In this document: positions 1 through 5,843 of the stretch, piece by piece
How positions within the stretch are numbered: the first letter of the stretch is position 1
How the letters are laid out: the number at the start of each line of letters is the position of its first letter
Notes under the pieces: generated by a model
The model's input: the letters and a program-made list of their open reading frames with translations, nothing else
What the model was told of the DNA's origin: nothing
Databases searched by the model: none
Position numbers and translations under genes: made by a program
NCBI GenBank assembly: GCA_046758845.1
Contig: JBHIBA010000211.1
Location: 1 to 8,114 of the forward strand
DNA: 8,114 bases
Reading direction: 5' to 3'
Source: JBHIBA01 sp046758845
GTDB lineage: Bacteria; UBA8248; JACPRG01; G963555815

Positions 1-209
1 GAAAGTTTTGCGGGGGGGTGTGGGGGGCGGACGCACCGCGTCAGGTTTCCGCACTGGCGAGCCTGCTCGATCACTCTTCGCAAGGTGTGCGCCAAAGACG
101 CTCGCCTTGAGCAGACAGGGCTCCAACCGCAGTCCGGCCGGCACGCCAGTGCCCAAAAAGCGCCCCCCTGCAAGAAAGCAGGCTCGCCAGTGCCCGAAAA
201 GCGCTCCCC
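1..209 (-). repeat. R1 intergenic repeat, copy A (inverted relative to the other copies)
   Basis: Positions 1-168 are the reverse complement of 5575-5742. Both are 168 bp and, by eye, about 80-85% identical. The 32 bp at 28-59 match 5683-5714 exactly, and the outer ends GAAAGTTTTGC and AAAAAGCGCCCCCC are shared; the central part (about 102-125) has diverged. A 25-bp end unit at 144-168 is repeated at 185-209 with only two differences, separated by a small hairpin (CCTGC/GCAGG, 167-182). The second unit ends 8 bp short of the gntR stop codon. The window starts exactly at the GAAAG end of the element, so whatever lies beyond that end is not visible. No transposase or coding capacity is seen here. 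Known family: not recognised. Confidence 0.8.
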
Positions 210-217
210 GCAGAGAC

Positions 218-910
218 TCAGGCGGGGGGGTTCTCTTCCGTCGGCGTCGGCAGGGACCGAACAACGAGCGCGGCGGAATTCTTGATGTGGCGGGACATGA
301 GCCGCCGGGCCGAATCCAGGTCCCGATCCTTAATGGCCTTGACGATTTTGCTGTGTTCCTCCACGACTTCGTGCGCATTCTCCTGCGTCCATTCCAACTC
401 CAGGAGACTGCAGAGCCGGAGCTGGGATTCAAGCGTGGACCACGTCTGAGCCAGCCGCTTGTGGCGGGCGAGACGGAACAGCCGGCTGTGGAACTCCATA
501 TCCACTTCCGCTCGCTGCGTGAGCTTCTTCTGCCGGGAGGCGGCCCGCAATCGTTCCACGCTTTCTTCCAGGGAGTGGATCTCCATGTCCGTGGCCAATT
601 CCACAAAACGGCGCAGGGCCAACTCCTCCAAGGCCTCCCGCAGGGTGTACATCTCCTTCACGTCGGCCGCAGTCGGCTTGGCGACGAAGGTCCCCTGGTG
701 AACGTTGATGACCACCAGGCCCTCCATCGCCAAAAGACGGATCGCCTCCCGGACGGGGCCCCGGCTGACGCCCAACCGCTCGGCCAACTCGGATTCCACC
801 AGTCGTGTGCCCAATTCCAACTCGCCTTCGAGGATGGCCGCTCGAATCGCGCCGACCACGTTTTCCGAGAGAAGCTGCTTGCGGAGTGGCTTCAGGCTGG
901 ACGGAGACAT
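218..910 (-). CDS. GntR-family transcriptional regulator, FCD (FadR) subfamily
   Basis: Predicted 230-residue one-component regulator. Residues about 11-77 form the winged helix-turn-helix of GntR proteins (SELAERLGVSRGPVREAIRLL, about 40-60, with the conserved SRGPVREA core and wing GLVVINVHQGTFVA). Residues about 83-213 fit the all-helical FCD ligand domain, and its usual metal-binding set is visible as D137, H141, H186 and H208. Length is typical. I chose the ATG at 910 because the domain starts just after it and AGAGGAAACAAGAGG lies directly upstream; the longer open frame to 1144 has no family-like residues. It lies 179 bp after the EamA stop behind its own candidate promoter and a palindrome at the predicted start site, suggesting autoregulation. 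FCD proteins commonly respond to organic acids or sugar acids; the ligand here is unknown. It probably controls the transporter and oxygenase genes (inference from location). Confidence 0.93.
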   Translation of the reverse strand: MSPSSLKPLRKQLLSENVVGAIRAAILEGELELGTRLVESELAERLGVSRGPVREAIRLLAMEGLVVINVHQGTFVAKPTAADVKEMYTLREALEELALRRFVELATDMEIHSLEESVERLRAASRQKKLTQRAEVDMEFHSRLFRLARHKRLAQTWSTLESQLRLCSLLELEWTQENAHEVVEEHSKIVKAIKDRDLDSARRLMSRHIKNSAALVVRSLPTPTEENPPA

Positions 911-953
911 CCTCTTGTTTCCTCTGTCGAGGGATGGGCAATGGATGTAGCAT

Positions 954-967
954 GTTGACAAGACAAC
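954..967. promoter_or_regulatory. Candidate operator, near-perfect palindrome in front of gntR
   Basis: GTTGACAAGACAAC follows the symmetric pattern GTTGnCnnGnCAAC (five matched bases per side). It covers the region where transcription from the predicted gntR promoter would begin, a typical place for a repressor to block its own gene. A second GTTGACA-like half (TGTCAAC, 989-995) lies 28 bp away in inverted orientation and overlaps the -35 box. GntR/FCD dimers bind short palindromes of this size, but the sequence is not the classical TGGT..ACCA FadR site. The assignment is inference. Confidence 0.45.
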
Positions 968-994
968 CCTAAATCTTTTGCCCCCACATGTCAA
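966..994 (-). promoter_or_regulatory. Candidate sigma70-type promoter for gntR
   Basis: On the minus strand a perfect -35 TTGACA (989-994) is followed after 17 bp by TAGGGT (966-971), which keeps the key TA...T of the -10 box but is otherwise weak. The predicted start near 959 leaves a leader of about 50 nt to the ATG at 910. The poor -10 box lowers confidence; the overlap with the palindrome at 954-967 supports it. Confidence 0.45.
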
Positions 995-1015
995 CTGGAT
1001 GTTTCCAGCGGATCT

Positions 1016-1043
1016 CTTGAGCCGATTCGTGCGAATGCTCAAG
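1016..1043 (-). terminator. Hairpin after the EamA gene, possible terminator
   Basis: CTTGAGC (1016-1022) pairs with GCTCAAG (1037-1043). Inside it, ATTCG pairs with CGAAT around a tiny loop, with a two-base bulge on one side. It lies 46 bp downstream of the EamA stop. No T tract follows, so intrinsic termination is uncertain; it could instead be a protein-binding palindrome upstream of gntR. Confidence 0.3.
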
Positions 1044-1089
1044 GACTGGGGATGCGAGTTCCGGACATTCGCTAAATTCAGCCGCCCCC

Positions 1090-1965
1090 TTAGCCGAACC
1101 CTGAGATCACGAACACCCCCAAGACGGTCAGCACAGCGCCGCACGCGACACGAGGGGTGATGCGCTCAAACTGCCGAAGGACGAAGTAAGCGATGGCCAG
1201 GACGAACAGCGGATAGGTGAACAGAATGGGCACGACAACGGACACCGTGCCCTTTTCCAAAGCCACGAAGTAAAGATAGACGGCGAGTGCGAAGATCGCC
1301 CCGGATGCGGTGTAAAGCGCCACGCCTTTGCGCTGTTTGCTGAACCGTTCACCGGCCGGGAACAGTCGCACTGTGGCTGTAAGGCTCACGATGCCAGCCA
1401 GTGAGGAAAGGGCCATTCCGAAGATGGCAGACGGAATGTAATTCATCCCCAATTTCCGGAACACGGGAACGATGCCGAAGAGGAATGCTCCGAGGATCGC
1501 ATAGCCCATGTCTTTTCCTCTCATGGGGCCTTTCGCTCCTCGCCCCTGGCTGATGAAGACGACCCCGAGAACGATCAAGCCCGTCCCTCCCGCCGCGATC
1601 CACCCCGGCCGCTCTCCGAGGAAGGCGACCGCGACGAGCACGCTGAATAATGGGGAGGTTCCCACGATGGCCGCCGTGCGGGTGACTCCGATCCTTTGGA
1701 AAGACTTCAGGACGACGATGAATCCGAAAGACGGGTGAACTATCCCCGCCAAGAGGAACCAATAGACGCCGGGCAGGTTGACCGGGACTTGCGAGGGGAT
1801 GGCCAGCCAAATGGCTCCGAACACGACCAGCCCCACGACGGCCGACATGAATCCTCCCATGAAAGGGGGCGCATGCCGAATGGCGAACCGGCCGAACACA
1901 TCCCCCGCCGCCATCGCAATCGCCGCAATTACCGCCAGGATTTCTGCCAAAAAGAGGGGGGCCAT
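1090..1965 (-). CDS. EamA/DMT-superfamily transporter (ten-helix permease)
   Basis: Predicted 291-residue inner-membrane protein made of two EamA repeats of about five hydrophobic helices each. Hydrophobic runs cover about 4-20, 37-56, 67-88, 97-117, 122-139, 154-168, 178-200, 215-235, 240-263 and 271-289. The repeat ends are typical: repeat 1 has TAAIVGTSPLFSVLVAVAFL and GERPGWIAAGGTGLIVLG (about 98-134), and repeat 2 has the equivalent EKGTVSVVVPILF and RITPRVACGAVLTVLGV (about 237-284). The family moves amino acids, nucleotides or other small metabolites, mostly outward; the substrate cannot be read from sequence. I chose the ATG at 1965 because GGAGAG lies 8 nt upstream; a TTG eight codons earlier lacks a site. 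It stands between the oxygenase unit and gntR, so a role in export or uptake of that pathway's compound is plausible but inferred. Confidence 0.92.
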   Translation of the reverse strand: MAPLFLAEILAVIAAIAMAAGDVFGRFAIRHAPPFMGGFMSAVVGLVVFGAIWLAIPSQVPVNLPGVYWFLLAGIVHPSFGFIVVLKSFQRIGVTRTAAIVGTSPLFSVLVAVAFLGERPGWIAAGGTGLIVLGVVFISQGRGAKGPMRGKDMGYAILGAFLFGIVPVFRKLGMNYIPSAIFGMALSSLAGIVSLTATVRLFPAGERFSKQRKGVALYTASGAIFALAVYLYFVALEKGTVSVVVPILFTYPLFVLAIAYFVLRQFERITPRVACGAVLTVLGVFVISGFG

Positions 1966-2001
1966 CGGTCTCTCTCCGGAATCCGGCAAGCCGGGATGTA
2001 G

Positions 2002-2030
2002 ATCATATCCGGGCCGCCTCCGTAGGTCCG
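2002..2030 (-). promoter_or_regulatory. Weak candidate promoter for the EamA gene
   Basis: A TATGAT box (5 of 6 bases of the -10 consensus, 2002-2007 on the minus strand) sits about 37 bp before the ATG at 1965. The 17-bp-spaced -35 position reads CGGACC (2025-2030), a poor match. The gene may instead be read through from the oxygenase unit. Confidence 0.25.
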
Positions 2031-2121
2031 TTGCTCAGGTGGGGGTCCAGTCCGTTTCGGCAGAGCGGCAGCGGCTGACGGCCTGCCGGCCGGGACCCGC
2101 GCAGGGAACCCCGGCCGCGCC

Positions 2122-2147
2122 CTCCCGCTTCTTGCTCGTCGCGGGAG
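2122..2147. repeat. Small hairpin in the oxygenase-transporter gap
   Basis: CTCCCGC (2122-2128) pairs with GCGGGAG (2141-2147) around a 12-nt loop. The wider 1966-2285 interval (320 bp) holds this hairpin, the repeat at 2155-2210, the hairpin at 2231-2275 and the weak promoter at 2002-2030. I see no convincing gene in it. Confidence 0.4.
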
Positions 2148-2154
2148 CCCGCAA

Positions 2155-2210
2155 GAGCTTGCCCCTTCGGCAAGCTCAGGGCAGGCTCTGAGCGAAGCCG
2201 AAGGGGGCTC
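2155..2210. repeat. Interspersed palindromic repeat of the 'RQAQGRL/LSLSKG' type
   Basis: The stretch contains TTCGGCAAGCTCAGGGCAGG followed by CTCTGAGCGAAGCCGAAGG. I recognise this as a palindromic repeat common in many environmental bacterial genomes, known for spurious peptide tails such as RQAQGRL and FAQSLP; both appear here in translation. It forms one long interrupted hairpin: CCCCTTCGGC (2162-2171) with GCCGAAGGGG (2197-2206), then GCTCAG (2174-2179) with CTGAGC (2188-2193) around an 8-nt loop. A competing local hairpin pairs GAGCTTGCC (2155-2163) with GGCAAGCTC (2169-2177). Confidence 0.75.
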
Positions 2211-2230
2211 GCCTACTGGATCGGCGTGTA

Positions 2231-2275
2231 GCCGCGACTTGAGCGAGCGTAAGCGACCCGCGCGGCAATCGCGGC
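2231..2275 (-). terminator. Hairpin after the Rieske gene, possible terminator
   Basis: GCCGCGA (2231-2237) pairs with TCGCGGC (2269-2275), 10 bp after the oxygenase stop. The loop is long (31 nt) and no T tract follows, so this is only a candidate stop or processing signal for the three-gene unit. Confidence 0.25.
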
Positions 2276-2285
2276 CCAGGGGATT

Positions 2286-3281
2286 TCACTTGACATCCAC
2301 GCCGAGTTCGCCGAGGAACCGCCGGTACTCTAAGGCGATGGCGTCGGGTCCTTTGACGTGCAGCTCTTCCGTCAGGTCCAGGGGGAGGGCCTCCGGCCGC
2401 TGGCGTTCGACGATGGCCTGGTCCTGCTCCAGGATGACCTTGTAGAGGTTCTCTTGCCCTTCCCCTTCTCCCTTTCCCGGATCGGGGTCGTAGTTGCGGG
2501 CGATCATGAAGAACCAGGTGCACTCGCTTTCCGCATGGGGCGTGCAGGTGAAGACCAACACCTCGTGCCTGCCGTCCGGCTCCTCTTTCCAGTTGTAGAT
2601 GGAGAAGGGGCGGGCCAGGCGGTAATTGCGGCGGTGGGACACCGGGTGGAGACGGTCGGGGTAGCAGTCGCAGTGAAAGTGGAGGACTTCGCCGCGCCTT
2701 TCGGTAATCATCTCCGGAGTGAGCGTATGCTCCCGGTCGCCCAGGATGCCCTCGTGGATCCAGGAGAAATGGGCGAGATCGATGAAGTTCTCGATGGCCC
2801 GCGCGGCGCCGCATTTCCAGATCCCGCTGTCCCGGATGACGACATGGTATTCCAGGTCTTCATAGGCCGGGTATTCAGGGATGGGCGCGCGGGGCTCATC
2901 GGACAGGCACACCCAGACCATGCCGTAGCGGTCGTGGGCCGGATAGCGCGTCAGGCGCGCCTTCTTGGGGATCGGGTGGTCGGGCGGGATCGAGGGGATC
3001 CGGGTGCACTTTCCTTCGGCGTCATACGACCAGCCGTGATAGGCGCAGACGATTTGCTCCCCCTCGATCCGCCCCAGGGACATGGGCGTCCCCCGGTGGA
3101 TGCAGAGGTCGGAGAAAGCGGAGGTCTTCTCCCCCAAGCGGCAGACGACGATCTGCTCTCCGAGGACCGTGGAGGGGAAGGGCTTGTCGGTGATTTCATG
3201 AGAGTAGGCCACCGGATGCCAGTAGTGGGCCAGGGCCGGCCAGACGGTGACTTCACTTATCCCTTTGGCCGTACGCGGCAC
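2286..3281 (-). CDS. Rieske non-heme iron oxygenase, catalytic (alpha) subunit
   Basis: Predicted 331-residue soluble oxygenase of the aromatic-ring-hydroxylating/O-demethylase superfamily. These enzymes use O2 and two electrons to hydroxylate or demethylate a substrate. The N-terminal Rieske domain (about 15-120) carries C60-x-H62 and C79-x2-H82 (CIHRGTP and CAYHGW), which bind the [2Fe-2S] cluster. The catalytic iron motif is N165FID168LAH171FSWIH176; D287 in EQDQ is the likely third ligand. The C-terminal half has the VanA-like ending with VERQRPE. Length matches single-component-type alpha subunits. The start is GTG at 3281, preceded by GGGGGGAAAGAGA and 32 nt after the ferredoxin stop; the frame stays open to 3518 only by overlapping the ferredoxin gene. 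No NAD(P)H reductase with the usual FNR/ferredoxin layout is adjacent; electrons may come from the two genes upstream. Substrate unknown. Confidence 0.93.
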   Translation of the reverse strand: MPRTAKGISEVTVWPALAHYWHPVAYSHEITDKPFPSTVLGEQIVVCRLGEKTSAFSDLCIHRGTPMSLGRIEGEQIVCAYHGWSYDAEGKCTRIPSIPPDHPIPKKARLTRYPAHDRYGMVWVCLSDEPRAPIPEYPAYEDLEYHVVIRDSGIWKCGAARAIENFIDLAHFSWIHEGILGDREHTLTPEMITERRGEVLHFHCDCYPDRLHPVSHRRNYRLARPFSIYNWKEEPDGRHEVLVFTCTPHAESECTWFFMIARNYDPDPGKGEGEGQENLYKVILEQDQAIVERQRPEALPLDLTEELHVKGPDAIALEYRRFLGELGVDVK

Positions 3282-3313
3282 TCTCTTTCCCCCCGCTCTC
3301 AATAGATCGTGTA

Positions 3314-3682
3314 TCAATCCACTTCGTCGTCGCTCGTCCCGGTTCGGCCCGCCGGGTGGACCCTGGACCAGTCCAGGACCATGTCCCGGATGAAGGTCTC
3401 CCGGACGGTGGGCAGCGGCTGCAGGGTCATGTCGTTGCGCTGGGCCAGTTCGGTGCAGGCCAGGCGGGTTTTCCCATCGACCTTGACGTGGCAGGCCACG
3501 CACTTGCCGACCCGGCACGAGCCGTAATAGCAGACCGAGGGGTCCAGCTCCTCATAGATGTAGGCGAGAACGTTGAGGAGGCTCCACCCTTCCTCGATGG
3601 GCACCTCGTAATCCTGCAAATAGGGCTCCGAATCTACTTCCGGGTTATACCGCTCGACTTTTACCGTGCAGATCTTCGCCAT
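3314..3682 (-). CDS. Stand-alone [2Fe-2S] protein resembling the N-terminal half of SdhB/FrdB
   Basis: Predicted 122-residue electron carrier. The fold and spacing match the plant-type [2Fe-2S] domain at the N terminus of succinate dehydrogenase/fumarate reductase iron-sulfur subunits: ligands C56-x4-C61-x2-C64-x11-C76 (SCRVGKCVACHVKVDGKTRLAC region), followed by the family-typical TLQPLPTVRETFIRDMVLDW. Normal SdhB is about 230-250 residues with a second domain holding [4Fe-4S] and [3Fe-4S] clusters; that half is absent and the frame stops cleanly, so this looks like a defined short version, not a decayed gene. C51 is an extra cysteine outside the usual pattern. It starts 6 nt after the flavoprotein stop and ends 32 nt before the Rieske start, a strong operon signal. 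It probably shuttles electrons between the flavoprotein and another partner, possibly the Rieske oxygenase (inference). Confidence 0.88.
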   Translation of the reverse strand: MAKICTVKVERYNPEVDSEPYLQDYEVPIEEGWSLLNVLAYIYEELDPSVCYYGSCRVGKCVACHVKVDGKTRLACTELAQRNDMTLQPLPTVRETFIRDMVLDWSRVHPAGRTGTSDDEVD

Positions 3683-3688
3683 GGTTTT

Positions 3689-5461
3689 TCACTCCGCGTC
3701 CCAGTACTTGTAAACCTTGCGCGGCAATTCCAGCGTCGTGACGACGACCGGCTCGGTCCGCAGGTTCATCTGGTCCCCGTCCTGGGAGATGATGATGCTC
3801 TTCAGCCAGTTCTCGCCGTCCGTATCCATGAAGTCCCTTCGGAACATGGCGCCCCGGCTTTCTTCTCTCATCAGGCTGGCCCGCGCGACCATTTCCATCA
3901 TGGTTAGCAAATTCTCGGTCTGCAGGGCTTCGATCCACTCCATGCTGTATTGTCTCAGGTCCGGGTTCTTGGTGCAGACGGTCTTTTCCTCCTCTTTCAG
4001 ATCCCCAATTTCCTTGAGCGTATTGTTCAGGTTGTTTCCGTCGCGGACGGCGTTCAGGTAGAGGTGGCTCAAGCCGCGCGTCCGCTTTCGGATCTCGATG
4101 GGGCTTGCGCCGGACTTGCGCCTCAAAGGCGCCCAGATCTTCTCGGCGAAACTTGCGGCCTGCTCCGCGTCCGCCTCCTCGTGGCCGTTCTCCTTGGCGA
4201 ACTTGGCCGCCGCTACGCCCGCCCGCGGTCCCCAGACCTGGGTCATCGTCAGGGCGTTTCCGGAGACCCGGTTGCTGCCGTGGACCCCGCCGGTCCCCTC
4301 TCCCGCCGCGAACAGGCCGGGAACGTTCGTCTCGCAGTGTTCGGTGATCCGAATCCCCCCGTTCCAGAAGTGGCAGGCCGGGGCGCACTCGATGGCGTCC
4401 TGGCTGAGGTCCGGCAGGAATTCCTTCATCTTGAAGGCCCCGTACCGCCACTTGCTGATCATCTTGGGGAGCCACTCGGAGCTTCTGTCCAGGATGTTTT
4501 TCGGGATGTGCTTGATGGAGAGGTAGGTCCCGTCGTTGGGGCTTCCCCGGCCCTCCAGGACTTCCATCATCTGGGCGATTGCGTTCACGTCCCGGGTGCT
4601 CCAGGCCATTCGCAACCGGTCCCACTTCACCATGTACTCCTGACCCATGCGGTTCAGGGCCTTGGCATCCAGGTAGGCGCTCAACAGATAGGGGAAGTCG
4701 ATGCTGTTGACGGCGTCCGGCTTGATCAGGATGTACGGCAGGAACATGGGGAACTCCATGTCCATGAGCTCCGCCCCCGCCCGGTAGGCCGCGGCCATGC
4801 CGTCGCCGGTCAGCTCCTCCGGCGCGGTCGTGTAGCGGTACAATCGCATGGCGCCGCCAGTGCACACAATCACGGCCGAGGCCTCAAACGCGATGACCTT
4901 TCCACGGCGGTAATCGAGGCCGATGGCCCCAACGCACCTTCCGTTCCGGGTCAGGACGTCTGTCATCATGAAGGTCTCGATGAGGCGGATGCCCGGGCGC
5001 TTCTGGAGCTCCTGCGTGAGGACCCGCGCGAATTCCGGACCCTCGATCCAGATGCCCCGGGGATATTGGTGGCCGGGGGCGTGAGTCAGCCGCTCGATGC
5101 GGATCCCCCAATCCACCAGGTCCTTCACTCTCGGTCCGGCTTCCTCGCAATGAATTTCCACGAGCCGCTGGTTGTTGAGCCAATCTCCCTCCTTGACCAT
5201 GTCCTCGAAGAACACCTGGATGCTGTCGTCGGGGTGGCCGGGCAGGTTGAAGAGCTTGATGCAGGACCGGCTGTCCACGTCGATGTCGGCGTCGGCCGTC
5301 AGGGTGGCTCCGCTTTTTCCCACGAATCCCTTCGTGACGACCGTCACTGACGCCCCCGCGTCGTGGGCGGCGATGGCCGCCCGGGCGCCGGTCCCCTCGC
5401 TGCCCGCTATCAAGACGTCCGTTCGGACGACCTCGTCGGCAAGGTCGGCTAGGCTAGGCAT
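3689..5461 (-). CDS. FAD-dependent oxidoreductase of the succinate dehydrogenase/fumarate reductase flavoprotein family
   Basis: Predicted 590-residue soluble flavoprotein. The FAD-binding start is DVLIAGSEGTGARAA (15-29), with Glu where the third Gly-position residue of GxGxxG is usual. Further family blocks are TGGAMRLYRYTT (201-212), TGDGMAAAYRAGAELMDMEF (218-237), PACHFWNGGI (361-370), FAAGEGTGGVHGSNRVSGN (384-402) and the C-terminal EESRGAMFRRDF (533-544). Differences from SdhA/FrdA: the FAD-linking His of SHTxxAQGG is missing (KSGATLTADAD, 49-59), so FAD should be non-covalent; EFxxFHPT reads EFPMFLPY (236-243); and the RGEGG loop is not present. It is therefore unlikely to act on succinate or fumarate. 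Start ATG 5461 has GGAGGA four nt upstream. It heads the unit with the [2Fe-2S] protein 6 nt downstream. It could be a dehydrogenase or reductase of a pathway intermediate; AprA-like relatives are an alternative comparison. Confidence 0.9.
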   Translation of the reverse strand: MPSLADLADEVVRTDVLIAGSEGTGARAAIAAHDAGASVTVVTKGFVGKSGATLTADADIDVDSRSCIKLFNLPGHPDDSIQVFFEDMVKEGDWLNNQRLVEIHCEEAGPRVKDLVDWGIRIERLTHAPGHQYPRGIWIEGPEFARVLTQELQKRPGIRLIETFMMTDVLTRNGRCVGAIGLDYRRGKVIAFEASAVIVCTGGAMRLYRYTTAPEELTGDGMAAAYRAGAELMDMEFPMFLPYILIKPDAVNSIDFPYLLSAYLDAKALNRMGQEYMVKWDRLRMAWSTRDVNAIAQMMEVLEGRGSPNDGTYLSIKHIPKNILDRSSEWLPKMISKWRYGAFKMKEFLPDLSQDAIECAPACHFWNGGIRITEHCETNVPGLFAAGEGTGGVHGSNRVSGNALTMTQVWGPRAGVAAAKFAKENGHEEADAEQAASFAEKIWAPLRRKSGASPIEIRKRTRGLSHLYLNAVRDGNNLNNTLKEIGDLKEEEKTVCTKNPDLRQYSMEWIEALQTENLLTMMEMVARASLMREESRGAMFRRDFMDTDGENWLKSIIISQDGDQMNLRTEPVVVTTLELPRKVYKYWDAE

Positions 5462-5518
5462 CGCGTCCTCCAGTTCTTGAAATCGATGTGAATCGCAAAA
5501 AGTTCGGCCGCTGCGCCG

Positions 5519-5531
5519 CTTGCCGAGCAAG
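5519..5531. promoter_or_regulatory. Short palindrome upstream of the flavoprotein operon
   Basis: CTTGCCGAGCAAG has five-base arms around CGA, 58-70 bp before the flavoprotein ATG. Its position would suit an operator, but it does not resemble the palindrome at 954-967 and I see no good -35/-10 pair nearby. Low-confidence candidate. Confidence 0.2.
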
Positions 5532-5574
5532 GTGATCCGCCGCAAAGACCCCGCTGATCAATTCACTTATCTGC

Positions 5575-5742
5575 GGGGGGCGCTTTTTGGGCACTTGCGT
5601 GCCGGCCGAACTGCGGTTGAGGGTCCTTCCCTTCTGTACAGCGTCTTTGGCGCTCACCTTCCGAGATGTGATTGACCAGGCACGCCAGTGCGGAAACCTG
5701 ACGCGGTGCGTCCGCCCCCCCGCCCCCCCCAGCAAAACTTTC
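5575..5742 (+). repeat. R1 intergenic repeat, copy C (full length)
   Basis: 168 bp, reverse-complement match to positions 1-168. It starts with GGGGGGCGCTTTTTGGGCAC, followed by a small hairpin GGCAC/GTGCC with loop TTGC (the same hairpin occurs in the other copies with different loops). It ends with two C tracts and AGCAAAACTTTC. Within it, 5683-5714 is identical to copy A and includes the mini-palindrome GACGC/GCGTC. A continuous open frame on the minus strand crosses it, but this looks like low-stop GC-rich DNA, not a gene. The element lies 113 bp before the flavoprotein ATG. Confidence 0.85.
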
Positions 5743-5747
5743 GTTAG

Positions 5748-5786
5748 GCGATAGTGTGCCGGCCTTGCAGGGCGGCACACTATCGC
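5748..5786. repeat. Hairpin 1 of the structured block after R1 copy C
   Basis: GCGATAGTGTGCC (5748-5760) pairs perfectly with GGCACACTATCGC (5774-5786), 13 bp. Inside it there is a short continuation (G5761-C5773, one mismatch, CC with GG) closing a five-base loop. It corresponds in position and layout to the hairpin at 7981-8020. Confidence 0.85.
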
Positions 5787-5801
5787 TGAAAACTTGGCTC
5801 C

Positions 5802-5843
5802 TTGGCCGGATGCTGCGGCTGCCGCAGGCAGACCTCCGGCCAA
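5802..5843. repeat. Compound hairpin 2 of the structured block after R1 copy C
   Basis: Outer stem TTGGCCGGA (5802-5810) with TCCGGCCAA (5835-5843), 9 bp. It encloses an inner hairpin CTGCGG (5813-5818) with CCGCAG (5822-5827) around a 3-nt loop. It corresponds to the compound hairpin at 8035-8081. It is separated from hairpin 1 by a 15-nt linker, TGAAAACTTGGCTCC. Confidence 0.8.

Noticed and set aside
1..209. Insertion sequence or CRISPR array
   Set aside because: No transposase, terminal inverted repeats with target duplication, or regularly spaced repeat-spacer pattern; only two end units with a 16-bp gap.
8..958. 316-codon open frame on the plus strand
   Set aside because: It crosses the R1 repeat and then runs antisense to gntR; the protein has no family features.
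2358..3305. 315-codon open frame on the plus strand
   Set aside because: Antisense to the Rieske gene, which has both metal motifs. No recognisable domain in this frame.
3282..3518. N-terminal extension of the Rieske frame
   Set aside because: The 79 extra codons overlap the ferredoxin gene in another frame and show no oxygenase-like sequence; the GTG at 3281 has a good ribosome site.
3950..5350. 466-codon open frame on the plus strand
   Set aside because: It is antisense to the flavoprotein, whose family motifs are clear. The translation is a low-complexity, valine/glycine/proline-rich shadow typical of high-GC DNA.
5462..5574. Sigma70 promoter directly upstream of the flavoprotein
   Set aside because: TTGATC on the minus strand (5557-5562 region) has no acceptable -10 at 16-18 bp; no convincing pair found.
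5743..5786. Possible integron attC site (GTTAGGC at 5743-5749 fits GTTRRRY)
   Set aside because: No matching RYYYAAC at the other end of the hairpin, the corresponding block at 7977 lacks GTT, and no integrase or cassette layout is present.
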